In this document: one piece after another, positions 14,963-22,793 of the stretch
Position numbering within the stretch: position 1 is the first letter of the stretch
Layout: each line of letters opens with the position of its first letter
Assembly: GCA_028703095.1 (NCBI GenBank)
Contig: JAQVNO010000012.1
Span: 1 to 32,576, forward strand
Direction of reading: 5' to 3'
DNA length: 32,576 bases
DNA from: Bacteroidales bacterium
GTDB lineage: Bacteria; Bacteroidota; Bacteroidia; Bacteroidales; WCHB1-69
Notes under the pieces: model-generated
Told to the model about the DNA's origin: nothing
Seen by the model: the letters and a program-made list of their open reading frames with translations, nothing else
Database searches by the model: none
Translations under genes and position numbers: made by a program

Positions 14963-16033
14963 ATGTCGGGCAATACTTTTGGAAACAGTTTTCGTTTAAC
15001 TTCTTTTGGTGAATCATACGGAAGTTTTGTTGGAGGAGTGATTGAAGGATGTCCTCCCAATATGGATATTGATTTTGCATTAATAAACAACGCAATCAAA
15101 GCTCGTCAAACTTCTATATTTGCCTATGCCTCTCAACGCAAGGAAAATGATGAAGTCCAATTTATTTCGGGCATTATGAATGGTAAAACTACCGGAACAC
15201 CCATTGCTTTTTTAATAAAAAATCAAGAAACATCATCTACTGCTTACAACAAAAACAAAAATGTCTTAAAACCTTCTCACGGCTATTTTACGTATTGGAA
15301 AAAATACGGAATATACGATTATAAAGGAAGTGGAAGAGCATCCGCTCGTGAAACCATCGTTCGGGTAATCGGAGGCTGCTTTGCCATGATGTATCTTCAA
15401 CAATACAATATAACAATTAAAGCATATACTACTCAAATCGGGCAAATTCAAACAAATAAAAAAAACTTATTTTATGGGGAGACTATCTCTTCCAATCCTT
15501 TACATTGTCCGGATAACGAAAGCTATGTAAAAATGCTTGAAGTTTTAGAATCAGCAAAAAAAAATAAAGATACCATTGGAGCCCAAGTAAGTTGTGTAAT
15601 TAGAAACACACCTATAGGTATAGGAGAGCCTGTTTTTGATAAATTACATGCCGATTTAGGCAAAGCAATGTTAAGTATTAATGCGGCTAAGGGTTTTGAA
15701 ATTGGATCCGGATTTACTTCTGCGAGCATGCATGGCCGCGAACATAACGATTTGTTCACAAAGGAATTTCATACTAAAACCAATCATTCCGGAGGCATAC
15801 AAGCCGGTATCAGCAATGGAGAAGTAATCTATTTTTCTGTTGCTTTTAAACCCATATCTTCCATAATGAAAGACCAAGAAAGCATTGATATTAAAGGTAA
15901 TCCTGCTGTTTATATAGCCGGCGGAAAGCACGACATTTGCGTCGTTCCGAGAGTAATTCCTGTCGTTGAAGCAATGGCTGCTTTAGTTATTGCCGATCAT
16001 ATTTTACGTTTTAATGCATATAAAAATAATTAA
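14963..16033 (+). CDS. aroC: Chorismate synthase homologue with altered active site
   Basis: Homologue of chorismate synthase, the FMN-dependent last step of the shikimate pathway. The 356 residues are full length and most blocks are recognisable: MSGNTFGNSFRLTSFGES, KYGIYDYKGSGRASARET, SINAAKGFEIGSGF, TNHSGGIQAGISNG, KPISS and KHDICVVPR. Several positions that are almost invariant are changed. The catalytic His of GESHG is Tyr19 (TAC), RRRPG reads ARQTS (47-51), HADYT reads HGYFT (the His106 is kept), GGGRSS reads GSGRAS, and GRHD reads GKHD. The frame is intact, so this is either a weakened enzyme, a divergent active one or a repurposed paralog. sufE follows 2 bp later. Confidence 0.9.
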   Translation: MSGNTFGNSFRLTSFGESYGSFVGGVIEGCPPNMDIDFALINNAIKARQTSIFAYASQRKENDEVQFISGIMNGKTTGTPIAFLIKNQETSSTAYNKNKNVLKPSHGYFTYWKKYGIYDYKGSGRASARETIVRVIGGCFAMMYLQQYNITIKAYTTQIGQIQTNKKNLFYGETISSNPLHCPDNESYVKMLEVLESAKKNKDTIGAQVSCVIRNTPIGIGEPVFDKLHADLGKAMLSINAAKGFEIGSGFTSASMHGREHNDLFTKEFHTKTNHSGGIQAGISNGEVIYFSVAFKPISSIMKDQESIDIKGNPAVYIAGGKHDICVVPRVIPVVEAMAALVIADHILRFNAYKNN

Positions 16034-16035
16034 GA

Positions 16036-16467
16036 ATGTCAATACAAGAATCTGAAAAAAAAATAATTGAAGAATTTTCCTATTTTGAAGATTGGATGGA
16101 CAAATACAATTACATCATTGAATTGGGGAAAACATTACCCTTAATCAATGAATCATACAAAACGGACGCATATTTGATTTCCGGATGTCAATCCAATGTT
16201 TGGCTATATGCCGAATATCAAAACGAACTGATACACTTCAGTGCCGATAGCGACGCCATCATCACTAAAGGAATTGTAAATTTATTAATTCGTGTTCTTT
16301 CGGGTCATACTCCCGATGAAATACTCCAAGCAAAATTGGATTATATTGATGTAATAGGATTGAAAAATCACTTATCTCCTACCCGTTCTAACGGATTAGT
16401 ATCAATGATTAAACAAATGAAACTATATGCCTTGGCTTTCAAAAATAAAGAAAAGCAATCACTGTGA
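16036..16467 (+). CDS. sufE: Cysteine desulfuration protein SufE
   Basis: Accepts persulfide sulfur from the cysteine desulfurase SufS and passes it to the SufBCD scaffold. The 143 residues match the family. The acceptor is Cys51 in LISGCQSNVWL. The N-terminal IIEEFSYFEDWMDKYNYIIELGK and the GLKNHLSPTRSNGLVSMI block near the C-terminus are both typical. It begins 2 bp after aroC and its stop overlaps the start of sufT, so aroC-sufE-sufT are surely co-transcribed. No sufS, sufB or sufD gene lies in the window. Confidence 0.94.
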   Translation: MSIQESEKKIIEEFSYFEDWMDKYNYIIELGKTLPLINESYKTDAYLISGCQSNVWLYAEYQNELIHFSADSDAIITKGIVNLLIRVLSGHTPDEILQAKLDYIDVIGLKNHLSPTRSNGLVSMIKQMKLYALAFKNKEKQSL

Positions 16468-16778
16468 AAAGTAGAGAAATATTACGAGAAAAAATCATTA
16501 AAGCCTTAAAGCAAATTTACGACCCGGAAATTCCCGTGAACATCTGGGACATGGGATTAGTCTACGATATAACATTTTATGGAAACAATGAGGTTGCCAT
16601 CATCATGACCTTAACATCCCCCAATTGTCCGGTAGCAGAAAGTTTACCTTTAAACGTCAAAAATAGTTTAGAACAAATTTCTGAATTAAATAAAGTTACC
16701 GTTAAGATTACGTTTAATCCACCATGGGATATGGATAAACTATCCGATGAAGCTAAATTAGACCTTGGATTATTATAA
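16464..16778 (+). CDS. sufT: SufT-like DUF59/MIP18 family Fe-S protein maturation factor
   Basis: Small DUF59 (MIP18/PaaD-like) protein of 104 residues that assists Fe-S protein maturation in known cases. Family marks are ALKQIYDPEIPVNIWDMGLVYDI, MTLTSPNCPVAESLP with the conserved Cys, and NPPWDMDKLSDEAKLDLGLL at the C-terminus. It starts with GTG at 16464, overlapping the sufE TGA (GTGA), which implies translational coupling. No strong terminator follows. Confidence 0.9.
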   Translation: MKSREILREKIIKALKQIYDPEIPVNIWDMGLVYDITFYGNNEVAIIMTLTSPNCPVAESLPLNVKNSLEQISELNKVTVKITFNPPWDMDKLSDEAKLDLGLL

Positions 16779-16913
16779 TAAGTTAACTGTATCATAATTT
16801 ATTATCTATAGCAACAATACATTGTTCGGGATAATTTATACATCCTACCAAACTCTTCCCATCAAAGCTTTACTCTCTGTTTAAAGATAGAGAACTATAG
16901 TTAAACCACAACT
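16779..16913. other. Spacer after sufT
   Basis: AT-rich spacer with a short palindrome AACAAT-AC-ATTGTT (16813-16826) and no run of T that would make it a terminator. I see no gene in this part; a possible micro-ORF follows. Confidence 0.5.
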
Positions 16914-17006
16914 TTGCAAAAAGAAGAAAGAATAAATATTAGTAACTGTCCGTTTTATCGTTTATGCGGTGAAAATAACAAATGCTTGACATTATGCTAT
17001 TGGTAA
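16914..17006 (+). CDS. Possible Cys-rich micro-ORF without ATG start
   Basis: A 30-codon frame from TTG at 16914 to TAA at 17004-17006 encodes a peptide rich in rarer residues: Cys at positions 12, 18, 24 and 28, in CPFYRLC and KCLTLCYW. The Cys spacing is C-x5-C-x5-C-x3-C, suggestive of a metal or Fe-S site or disulfides. There is no ATG. TTG 16914, ATA 16932 or ATT 16938 are possible starts, and the TTG lies in an AACTTTGC context that resembles a degenerate -7 box. It fills the gap up to 2 bp before the end of the convergent gene. It may be a real small protein, a remnant, or chance. Confidence 0.3.
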   Translation: MQKEERINISNCPFYRLCGENNKCLTLCYW

Positions 17007-17008
17007 CA

Positions 17009-18409
17009 CTAAAAACTATATTTCAGGTTAAGCATAAACATATTGTAATCTTTCAAATTAGCAAACATATTGTCCCCTTTGCCGAAAAAGAATACTGATG
17101 ACAGGTTTATTTCCACATCAGCAGTTGCTTTGTAAAAAATTTGCGGATTATAAACAATCGCATAGTTATCTTTTACTGCCTTCCAATCGGTTACTATAAA
17201 AGCGCCACCAATAGGAACAATTTTGAGTCTTTCGTTGAAAAAGCTTTTGTCATACTGCAAAAAGAAGTAATCATTTAGGTTTTCACTCCCTTTCTCGTGA
17301 ATAAAACCATGTAGGTATTGTAAATTTAAATAAGATCCATCGCTAAAAAGATAATCGACCCCAACAACAAATTTAACATATGGTTTGTTTTTTTCTAAAA
17401 GGATTGAATCCTGTGTAACAGGTACGGGAGACATCGGATAAAAGGCGGATAAATCATTTGTCATAATTACATCTTTTTCGGGTAAAAACATTGCTGCTTC
17501 TCCCCAAAATCCAATACCAAAAACACTTGTTGAAAAGTCGGCACCTATGATATGATTTCTTGTGTACGATAATTGTGAATTTATATTAGTCCCACCAGAC
17601 GTATCAACAGGGATAAAAGTATTTCGGGTAGATACAGGGAGTCCATCCCGCCCCCAAATATAACTTAAGGAAAAATCAAATCCTTTTACCATACCTTTAA
17701 ATTTAAATCCCGCAGTAGAACTTTCACCTAAATTATATTTCGACATAAGTAAGGTATCTGATAAACCTCTTAATGTCATTCCTTTGGGCAATTCCATCGT
17801 CGGATATAAAGCGTTTGCAAAAACTCCAAGAGGCAAATTAGCAGGCTGAAAAAATGGGATAAAAACACCTTGCAATGAAAAATTATTGTTTATATAATAA
17901 TTCAGATTAATAGCATCCGATGCACGATGACGACCAAAATCCAAAATATCTTCCATGTCATACGGATTAAGATTGTCTGTTGGATTTAACTTGTCTGCGG
18001 TGCCCCATGTAATACGCTGACGTCCTATTTTTAAATCCAAATTTTTTGTCAGAAATCCTATAACCTGAATATAAGCTTCCCTGATTTCAATATTGTAAGG
18101 ATCAATAATTCCTTTGTTATACAAGTCGCTTGATTTTGCGATATTTGGAAGTCCAATATTTCGCAACCATACTTCACTATGAAATTTTGATTTTTTTTCA
18201 ATTTTCTTATCAAGTTTTAAAGTCAGGCGGTTTTCATTCCATACCCAATCATTATCTTTTTTTAATAAAAAACGCTCATCTGTAAGGAATTCACCTGAAA
18301 TTACAAATTTCGGTTCCTCTTGTAGCTCCTGCGATACAATTGTATCTTGCCCTCTGGCGATTAAAGTACCTACCAGAAGAATAATTGAGAACAAAGTTGT
18401 TTTTTTCAT
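17009..18409 (-). CDS. DUF1302-like outer-membrane beta-barrel protein
   Basis: Exported 466-residue protein with a signal peptide (MKKTTLFSIILLVGTLIARGQ). It has strong beta-barrel character: alternating strands such as KFVVGVDYLFSDGSYLNLQYLHG, and a C-terminal strand ending KYSF with terminal Phe. The block KIGRQRITWGTADKLNPTDNLNPYD matches the pattern of DUF1302 proteins, which in proteobacteria sit with DUF1329 proteins and RND pumps. It probably forms the outer-membrane part of the cassette with the upstream LolA-like and RND genes. The ligand is unknown. It lies 37 bp after the DUF2141 gene and is the last gene of the minus-strand unit. Confidence 0.78.
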   Translation of the reverse strand: MKKTTLFSIILLVGTLIARGQDTIVSQELQEEPKFVISGEFLTDERFLLKKDNDWVWNENRLTLKLDKKIEKKSKFHSEVWLRNIGLPNIAKSSDLYNKGIIDPYNIEIREAYIQVIGFLTKNLDLKIGRQRITWGTADKLNPTDNLNPYDMEDILDFGRHRASDAINLNYYINNNFSLQGVFIPFFQPANLPLGVFANALYPTMELPKGMTLRGLSDTLLMSKYNLGESSTAGFKFKGMVKGFDFSLSYIWGRDGLPVSTRNTFIPVDTSGGTNINSQLSYTRNHIIGADFSTSVFGIGFWGEAAMFLPEKDVIMTNDLSAFYPMSPVPVTQDSILLEKNKPYVKFVVGVDYLFSDGSYLNLQYLHGFIHEKGSENLNDYFFLQYDKSFFNERLKIVPIGGAFIVTDWKAVKDNYAIVYNPQIFYKATADVEINLSSVFFFGKGDNMFANLKDYNMFMLNLKYSF

Positions 18410-18446
18410 AAATAATATATTTTTATATTTGATACAATTACATGGT

Positions 18447-18893
18447 TTATATATACCTTAATTTTGAAATGATTTTTTGCGTTTGCCCTTTTTCTAATGT
18501 AAATTTGAATGCGTTAAAAGAGGGTTTAAATATACCAGAATGATAAAAATTTGAAAAACCAAAACCTTCAAGGGGTATTCCCAAAAAATTGTAATTCATC
18601 TTATTGTCATTATTTTTATCGTCATGAACACAAATTCCATAAATTCCAGGCTCCAAAGTAAAACTCACCGTCAGTTCGCCATTTAACATACCAGTCTTTT
18701 CAAATATTTTTATCATAAATGGGTTCTCTTTCTCAAAAGAATTTTTATCTTTAAAAACACCAATTATTATCTGCCCCTGATTTGATTGGATGTTTGAAAT
18801 TTTAACTTCAACGTTTTGAGCGACTAAAGTGAACGAACAACCCATTAATATAAATAGGGAACAAACGCTTATATGTTTCTTTAGTAATAACAT
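18447..18893 (-). CDS. DUF2141 family exported protein
   Basis: Small secreted protein of 148 residues with an N-terminal signal; cleavage after VAQ or lipidation at Cys19 (LMGC) are both possible. The mature part follows the DUF2141 pattern: VEVKISNIQSNQGQIIIGVF, a SFTLEPGIYGICVHDDKNNDNKMN strand pair, and the hallmark NFLGIPLEGFGFSN. The family has a beta-sandwich look, is common in Bacteroidota and Proteobacteria, and has no assigned function. Position between the LolA-like gene (12 bp) and the DUF1302 gene (37 bp) makes it an envelope accessory of this cassette. Confidence 0.87.
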   Translation of the reverse strand: MLLLKKHISVCSLFILMGCSFTLVAQNVEVKISNIQSNQGQIIIGVFKDKNSFEKENPFMIKIFEKTGMLNGELTVSFTLEPGIYGICVHDDKNNDNKMNYNFLGIPLEGFGFSNFYHSGIFKPSFNAFKFTLEKGQTQKIISKLRYI

Positions 18894-18905
18894 GGCTTGA
18901 TTGAA

Positions 18906-19637
18906 TTAATCTTTTAATTTTCTTAAACTAAATTCATCATCTGTTAAACCTGTATCGTATTTTACTTCCGACATTTGCATTTTAGTTTTGTGATTGGTTT
19001 TTAAATCTGTCATTTGAATTTCTGTTGCACTCCAATAATTACCAACTTTTTTAAAAATGTATTTTGCTTCTTTTACTTTTTTCCCTCCTTTATCATAGTA
19101 TTCGATTAATTCGGGGTAAAAGTTAACTTTATTAATGTATATAATTAACTTAGAATAATCTGACGACGCTTTTGGAGTTAATTCAATGACAAATACATTT
19201 GTTTCTATTTTTAATAATTTAGGAGTATATTTATTTGAATATGATTTTGACTCCATGTCATCATATGAAAAATCAGTGCCTGCAAATTTTTGATTTTTTG
19301 CGCTTGAGGCAATTCGTCTTTCCTTGCCAAAAGCCGGCAAATACAAATACATCACGTCGTTAGGAAGTGATAAAACAGAAATTCCAGCTTGTGAAGCGGG
19401 AGAGGTAAAACGCATCAAACGTTTTTCGGTACCCTTTTGTTTTATGGTACTTTCGCGTGTTTCCTTATTGCCATTTTTACTAATTAAAACAACTTTCTGT
19501 TTCCCTACCATATCTTTGGAAGAAAACATTACATTATCCATTTTTTTTAGAATTGTTGATGCATCCTGTGCATTTACGTAAGTTCCAGCCAGAAGGAGGA
19601 CTGAACTTACTAAAAGTGAAAATGTCATTTTTTTCAT
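18906..19637 (-). CDS. LolA-like outer-membrane lipoprotein-sorting family protein
   Basis: Periplasmic protein of 243 residues with a cleavable signal (ending YVNAQ). The mature region matches the LolA-fold 'outer membrane lipoprotein-sorting protein' family (PF17131-type): TILKKMDNVMFSSKDMVGKQKVVLIS, KRLMRFTSPASQAGISVLSL, MYLYLPAFGKERRIASSAKNQ, FSYDDMES and the late SEVKYDTGLTDDEFSLRKL. These proteins form half-barrels able to shield hydrophobic ligands and are repeatedly found beside MMPL/RND pumps. Here it lies 31 bp after the RND gene. It is distinct from true LolA, which carries lipoproteins from LolCDE. Confidence 0.88.
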   Translation of the reverse strand: MKKMTFSLLVSSVLLLAGTYVNAQDASTILKKMDNVMFSSKDMVGKQKVVLISKNGNKETRESTIKQKGTEKRLMRFTSPASQAGISVLSLPNDVMYLYLPAFGKERRIASSAKNQKFAGTDFSYDDMESKSYSNKYTPKLLKIETNVFVIELTPKASSDYSKLIIYINKVNFYPELIEYYDKGGKKVKEAKYIFKKVGNYWSATEIQMTDLKTNHKTKMQMSEVKYDTGLTDDEFSLRKLKD

Positions 19638-19668
19638 ATTATTTTTATTTTTTTGAGTTAATATTTAG

Positions 19669-21942
19669 TTACTTACTTGTGATTTTCTTTTTTCTATTTA
19701 CAAAAATCAATACAGCTGGCAGTAATGTCAATGCGCCAAAACCTGAACTAATCATACTTATAGAAACTAACAATCCAAAATTTTGAAGGATTACTATTTG
19801 TGAGAATAATAACACCAAAAATCCAGCTGAAACCGACAATACATTAATAATTACGGCATTCCCACTTCCCAATATTGTATCTTCAATTGCCTGATTAACG
19901 TCACCTTTCTCCTTTAATGCATAATTAAAATGAGTAATTACATGTATTGAATAGTCAATGCCTATCCCAAGGGCAATACTTCCAACCAAAACAGTTACTA
20001 TATCAAGCGGAATTCCTGTAAATCCCATAAAACCAAAAAGGAAAATAATAGTGGCAATAATTGGAATAGTAGCATAAAGACCTTTTTTAAATGATTTAAA
20101 CATAAAACCAACAATAAGAAGCACCAAACACACTGCCAATAGTAAACTAGTTGCTTGGCTACGAATTATATTGCTATTGAGGCGATTATAAATATGTGGA
20201 AGTCCAGTTACTTCAATTTTACAATTTTCAGTGGAATTCTCTTTCGTAAATATATTCATATATTCCTCAAATTCTTCCGTTGCTGAGCTATTTATAGAAG
20301 CAAATTTTGACTGAATAATCCCCTCATCAAGGTCTTCATTAACAAGTTGCGACATAATATCTTGTCCATCCAATAAAAACCATAATTGCTCTATTTTAGC
20401 TCGTTCGTCTGGTATTTTTTTCCCTTCGCCCATAACATCATTCATTTCTGCCACTAAATCAGCTATTGATTGAGCAAATGTTATATCCTTAAATTTTTTC
20501 ATGTATACTTCTGTTTCATACATTACTTTTAAAACTTCAGGACTTTGCATATCTCCTTTAATAGAAACAAATACCGGCATTGAACCACCAAATTTCTTCT
20601 GCATAATATTTTCCGAAACTCTGGTAGGATTATCTTTCTTAAAATATTCCGTAATATTTGAATTAGTTTTAATTAAAAATGCCCCCCATATTCCTAATAC
20701 AATCACTACTAACCAAAAAGCGAAAGTGTATTTCGGATGTTTTATAAGAAGATTCACGATAGGTTTCAGCAGATACTTAGTAAGAATTGATTTTTTTTCA
20801 TGACTTGCTTTATTAATACGCTCATTATTAATTTTAGGTGTTTTTTTGTTAAACGAAAATACGGCAATAATAGCTGGGACAAAGGTTAATGATAATAGTA
20901 GAGAAATTGAAACACCAATTGCCGTAAACATGCCAAATTCGCGTATCATAGTAAGGTAAGAGCCAAAAATAAAAGACACAAATCCGACGGCAGTTGTCAA
21001 TGCGGCCAGAAACACAGGCAATGCTATGTATGTTATCGCCTTGATTAATACTTGTTTTGGGTCGTTTTCAATACTTTGATTAATACGGTTTATAACATGG
21101 ATAGAGTACGCACTGCCAATTGCAAGTAAAATGACTGGTATAATGCTGGAAATCAAATTAAATTCGTACCCCAACCAAGAGATGATGCCCACCGTCCATA
21201 TTACTGCAATCCCAGCAACAACCAATGGCAATACAACACCTTTTACGGAGCGAAAACTAAGTAATAATACTAAAATAATTACAATAAAAGCAATAGGAAT
21301 AAGCCATATCATATCGCCTATGATTATATCTGTCAAGTCATTTACCATGTTTGGCATACCAGCAAAATATAATTTTTCAGGCAAATCAATAGACTGCACT
21401 TTCTGTTTAACATCCCTCGCTACCATTTCCTTGTGGGCATCAGGAAGTAGGGTAAACATAATAAGTGTTGCGGTGCCATCTTCGGAAACAATAGAGCCTT
21501 TGTACATTTCTTTTGAAAATACATAGCTCCTTAAACTGTCTAATTTTTGTTTCGTATCAGGTAAATTATATTCATCAACCAGATTTCCTATTTCTATACC
21601 CCATTCGCTATTTTTAATATCAATAATATTTGTAAGACTGGTAACTGTCGAAACTCCATCAATTAGCTTTATACTATCTGTTATTTGGTGTATATGCGAT
21701 AAAACTTTCTTTGTAAAAATATTATCTGATTCCAAAATAACCATCCCAATATCATTACCCCCAAACTGAGTTCCCATTTTCTTATATAATATGGAAACGG
21801 AATCTGTATCAGGCAAAGAGCCCAATATGTCTGCATCAATTTTTAATGTTCTTGCCTGATACGCAAAAAATGCGGTCAATCCTACTACGACAATAATTAT
21901 TAGCCATTTTAGCTTAATTATTGATTCTGCAAATCGTCTCAT
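19669..21942 (-). CDS. RND/MMPL family transporter
   Basis: Inner-membrane pump of 757 residues from the ATG at 21942. It shows the MMPL/HpnN-like duplicated layout: one N-terminal helix (WLIIIVVVGLTAFFAY), a large periplasmic domain (about 35-210), five clustered helices, then a second helix (about 400), a second periplasmic domain and five more helices. A GSAYSIHVINRINQ segment in the first half is mirrored by GIDYSIHVITHFNY in the second. An upstream in-frame ATG (22029) is rejected because the promoter TATCTTTG (21987-21994) lies inside that extension. Substrates of related pumps are lipids or hydrophobic molecules; none can be read here. It heads the cassette behind tetR. Confidence 0.93.
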   Translation of the reverse strand: MRRFAESIIKLKWLIIIVVVGLTAFFAYQARTLKIDADILGSLPDTDSVSILYKKMGTQFGGNDIGMVILESDNIFTKKVLSHIHQITDSIKLIDGVSTVTSLTNIIDIKNSEWGIEIGNLVDEYNLPDTKQKLDSLRSYVFSKEMYKGSIVSEDGTATLIMFTLLPDAHKEMVARDVKQKVQSIDLPEKLYFAGMPNMVNDLTDIIIGDMIWLIPIAFIVIILVLLLSFRSVKGVVLPLVVAGIAVIWTVGIISWLGYEFNLISSIIPVILLAIGSAYSIHVINRINQSIENDPKQVLIKAITYIALPVFLAALTTAVGFVSFIFGSYLTMIREFGMFTAIGVSISLLLSLTFVPAIIAVFSFNKKTPKINNERINKASHEKKSILTKYLLKPIVNLLIKHPKYTFAFWLVVIVLGIWGAFLIKTNSNITEYFKKDNPTRVSENIMQKKFGGSMPVFVSIKGDMQSPEVLKVMYETEVYMKKFKDITFAQSIADLVAEMNDVMGEGKKIPDERAKIEQLWFLLDGQDIMSQLVNEDLDEGIIQSKFASINSSATEEFEEYMNIFTKENSTENCKIEVTGLPHIYNRLNSNIIRSQATSLLLAVCLVLLIVGFMFKSFKKGLYATIPIIATIIFLFGFMGFTGIPLDIVTVLVGSIALGIGIDYSIHVITHFNYALKEKGDVNQAIEDTILGSGNAVIINVLSVSAGFLVLLFSQIVILQNFGLLVSISMISSGFGALTLLPAVLIFVNRKKKITSK

Positions 21943-21986
21943 TGTTATAATTAATAATTGAATAAATCTTTTTTTAAAAATCAATG

Positions 21987-21994
21987 CAAAGATA
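21987..21994 (-). promoter_or_regulatory. Bacteroidota -7 promoter element for the RND gene
   Basis: Minus-strand TATCTTTG, an exact TAnnTTTG match, 44 nt before the ATG at 21942 and just downstream of an inverted repeat. It lets the transporter genes be transcribed separately from tetR. Confidence 0.65.
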
Positions 21995-22003
21995 ATAAAA
22001 TTA

Positions 22004-22030
22004 TTTGACCTATTTTGTTTTTTAGTCAAA
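22004..22030. promoter_or_regulatory. Candidate operator: TTTGAC / GTCAAA inverted repeat
   Basis: TTTGAC (22004-22009) and GTCAAA (22025-22030) are exact inverted arms separated by 15 bp. The centre lies about 36 bp upstream of the expected start of the RND transcript, over the -33 region, where a TetR-type repressor could block transcription. The arms are short, so chance is possible. Confidence 0.4.
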
Positions 22031-22049
22031 CTATTTTTAAAAAAAATAA

Positions 22050-22637
22050 TTATGGCAATTTTTGAGCTTTTAAACTGTTAATTATCATTGAAACAAGCTC
22101 ATCTAAAACACTTTCATATTCTTCATATTTATTTTGAAGAAATAAAGGAATTTCTATGCTGTTTAGCAGCATCATAATGATATTTACAGAAGGGATTATG
22201 TTATCAACATAAAGATACCCTTCCTTTTTCGCCTTTTTTAAAACAAAAATAATTTGGTTACGTTCAAATTCCGCAAAATCATCTCTAACATCTTTAACGA
22301 AGTAGTATTTATCAAAGAAATCAGCTTTTAGCGTTTCGTGATAGTTTACGGCTTTATGTAATAATTTTAAACGAGTAAGAATATACTCATTTATTATTAT
22401 TAGAGAGTCTTTATCACTATTTACTATTTTCAATAATTCTATCTTAACACTATTCAATTCATGCCTAAGCACCTCATTAAAAAGCTCTTCTTTGTTTCTA
22501 AAATAATAATAAAGACTGCCTTTAGCTTTATGTATATGTTTGGCTATCTCATCCATAGTGGTTTTATGAAAGCCATATTTAGAAAAATATTTTGTAGCCG
22601 ATTCAATAATTAAATGCTTAACGGTTAAATCCGACAT
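22050..22637 (-). CDS. TetR/AcrR family transcriptional regulator
   Basis: DNA-binding repressor-type regulator of 195 residues. The N-terminal helix-turn-helix is classical: LIIESATKYFSKYGFHKTTMDEIAKH followed by the recognition region KGSLYYYFRNKEELF (about 39-54). The C-terminal part is a variable helical ligand domain and gives no clue to the inducer. The gene lies directly upstream of, and in the same direction as, the RND transporter unit. It has its own TATATTTG promoter overlaid by a perfect inverted repeat, which suggests autoregulation and control of the downstream transport genes. Confidence 0.94.
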   Translation of the reverse strand: MSDLTVKHLIIESATKYFSKYGFHKTTMDEIAKHIHKAKGSLYYYFRNKEELFNEVLRHELNSVKIELLKIVNSDKDSLIIINEYILTRLKLLHKAVNYHETLKADFFDKYYFVKDVRDDFAEFERNQIIFVLKKAKKEGYLYVDNIIPSVNIIMMLLNSIEIPLFLQNKYEEYESVLDELVSMIINSLKAQKLP

Positions 22638-22658
22638 TATACTCTAATTTTTATTTTG

Positions 22659-22666
22659 CAAATATA
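22659..22666 (-). promoter_or_regulatory. Bacteroidota -7 promoter element for tetR
   Basis: Minus-strand TATATTTG, an exact TAnnTTTG match, 21 nt before the ATG at 22637, with a perfect inverted repeat starting 2 bp upstream of it. Confidence 0.65.
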
Positions 22667-22668
22667 AA

Positions 22669-22697
22669 TTATTTTTCAATGAAAACTTGAAAAATAA
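22669..22697. promoter_or_regulatory. Perfect 11-7-11 inverted repeat upstream of tetR
   Basis: Arms TTATTTTTCAA (22669-22679) and TTGAAAAATAA (22687-22697) are exact reverse complements around a 7-bp spacer. The repeat covers the -12 to -40 zone of the tetR promoter, the classic place for an autoregulatory operator. It cannot be a terminator for tetR because it lies upstream of the gene. Confidence 0.55.
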
Positions 22698-22793
22698 ATC
22701 ATTTCTAATAAAAAAAATACTGAGATTGTAAAAATAAACGAAAATTCAAAAAAAATAACGCTAAAATCAAGTAATATAGATTAAGTAAAACCA

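Noticed and set aside
16813-16826. Terminator after sufT
   Set aside because: The AACAAT-AC-ATTGTT palindrome has a 2-nt loop and no T-run.
21131-21526. 131-codon open frame antisense to the RND gene
   Set aside because: Shadow of a clear coding frame, with no promoter and no recognisable domain. The same holds for the other antisense frames inside aroC, dnaX, the M16 gene and the subtilisin.
21943-22029. N-terminal extension of the RND transporter
   Set aside because: It contains the TATCTTTG promoter element and an inverted-repeat arm, and is not part of the family.
22669-22697. Terminator reading of the perfect inverted repeat
   Set aside because: It lies upstream of tetR, is not followed by a T-run, and sits over the promoter, so an operator is the better reading.
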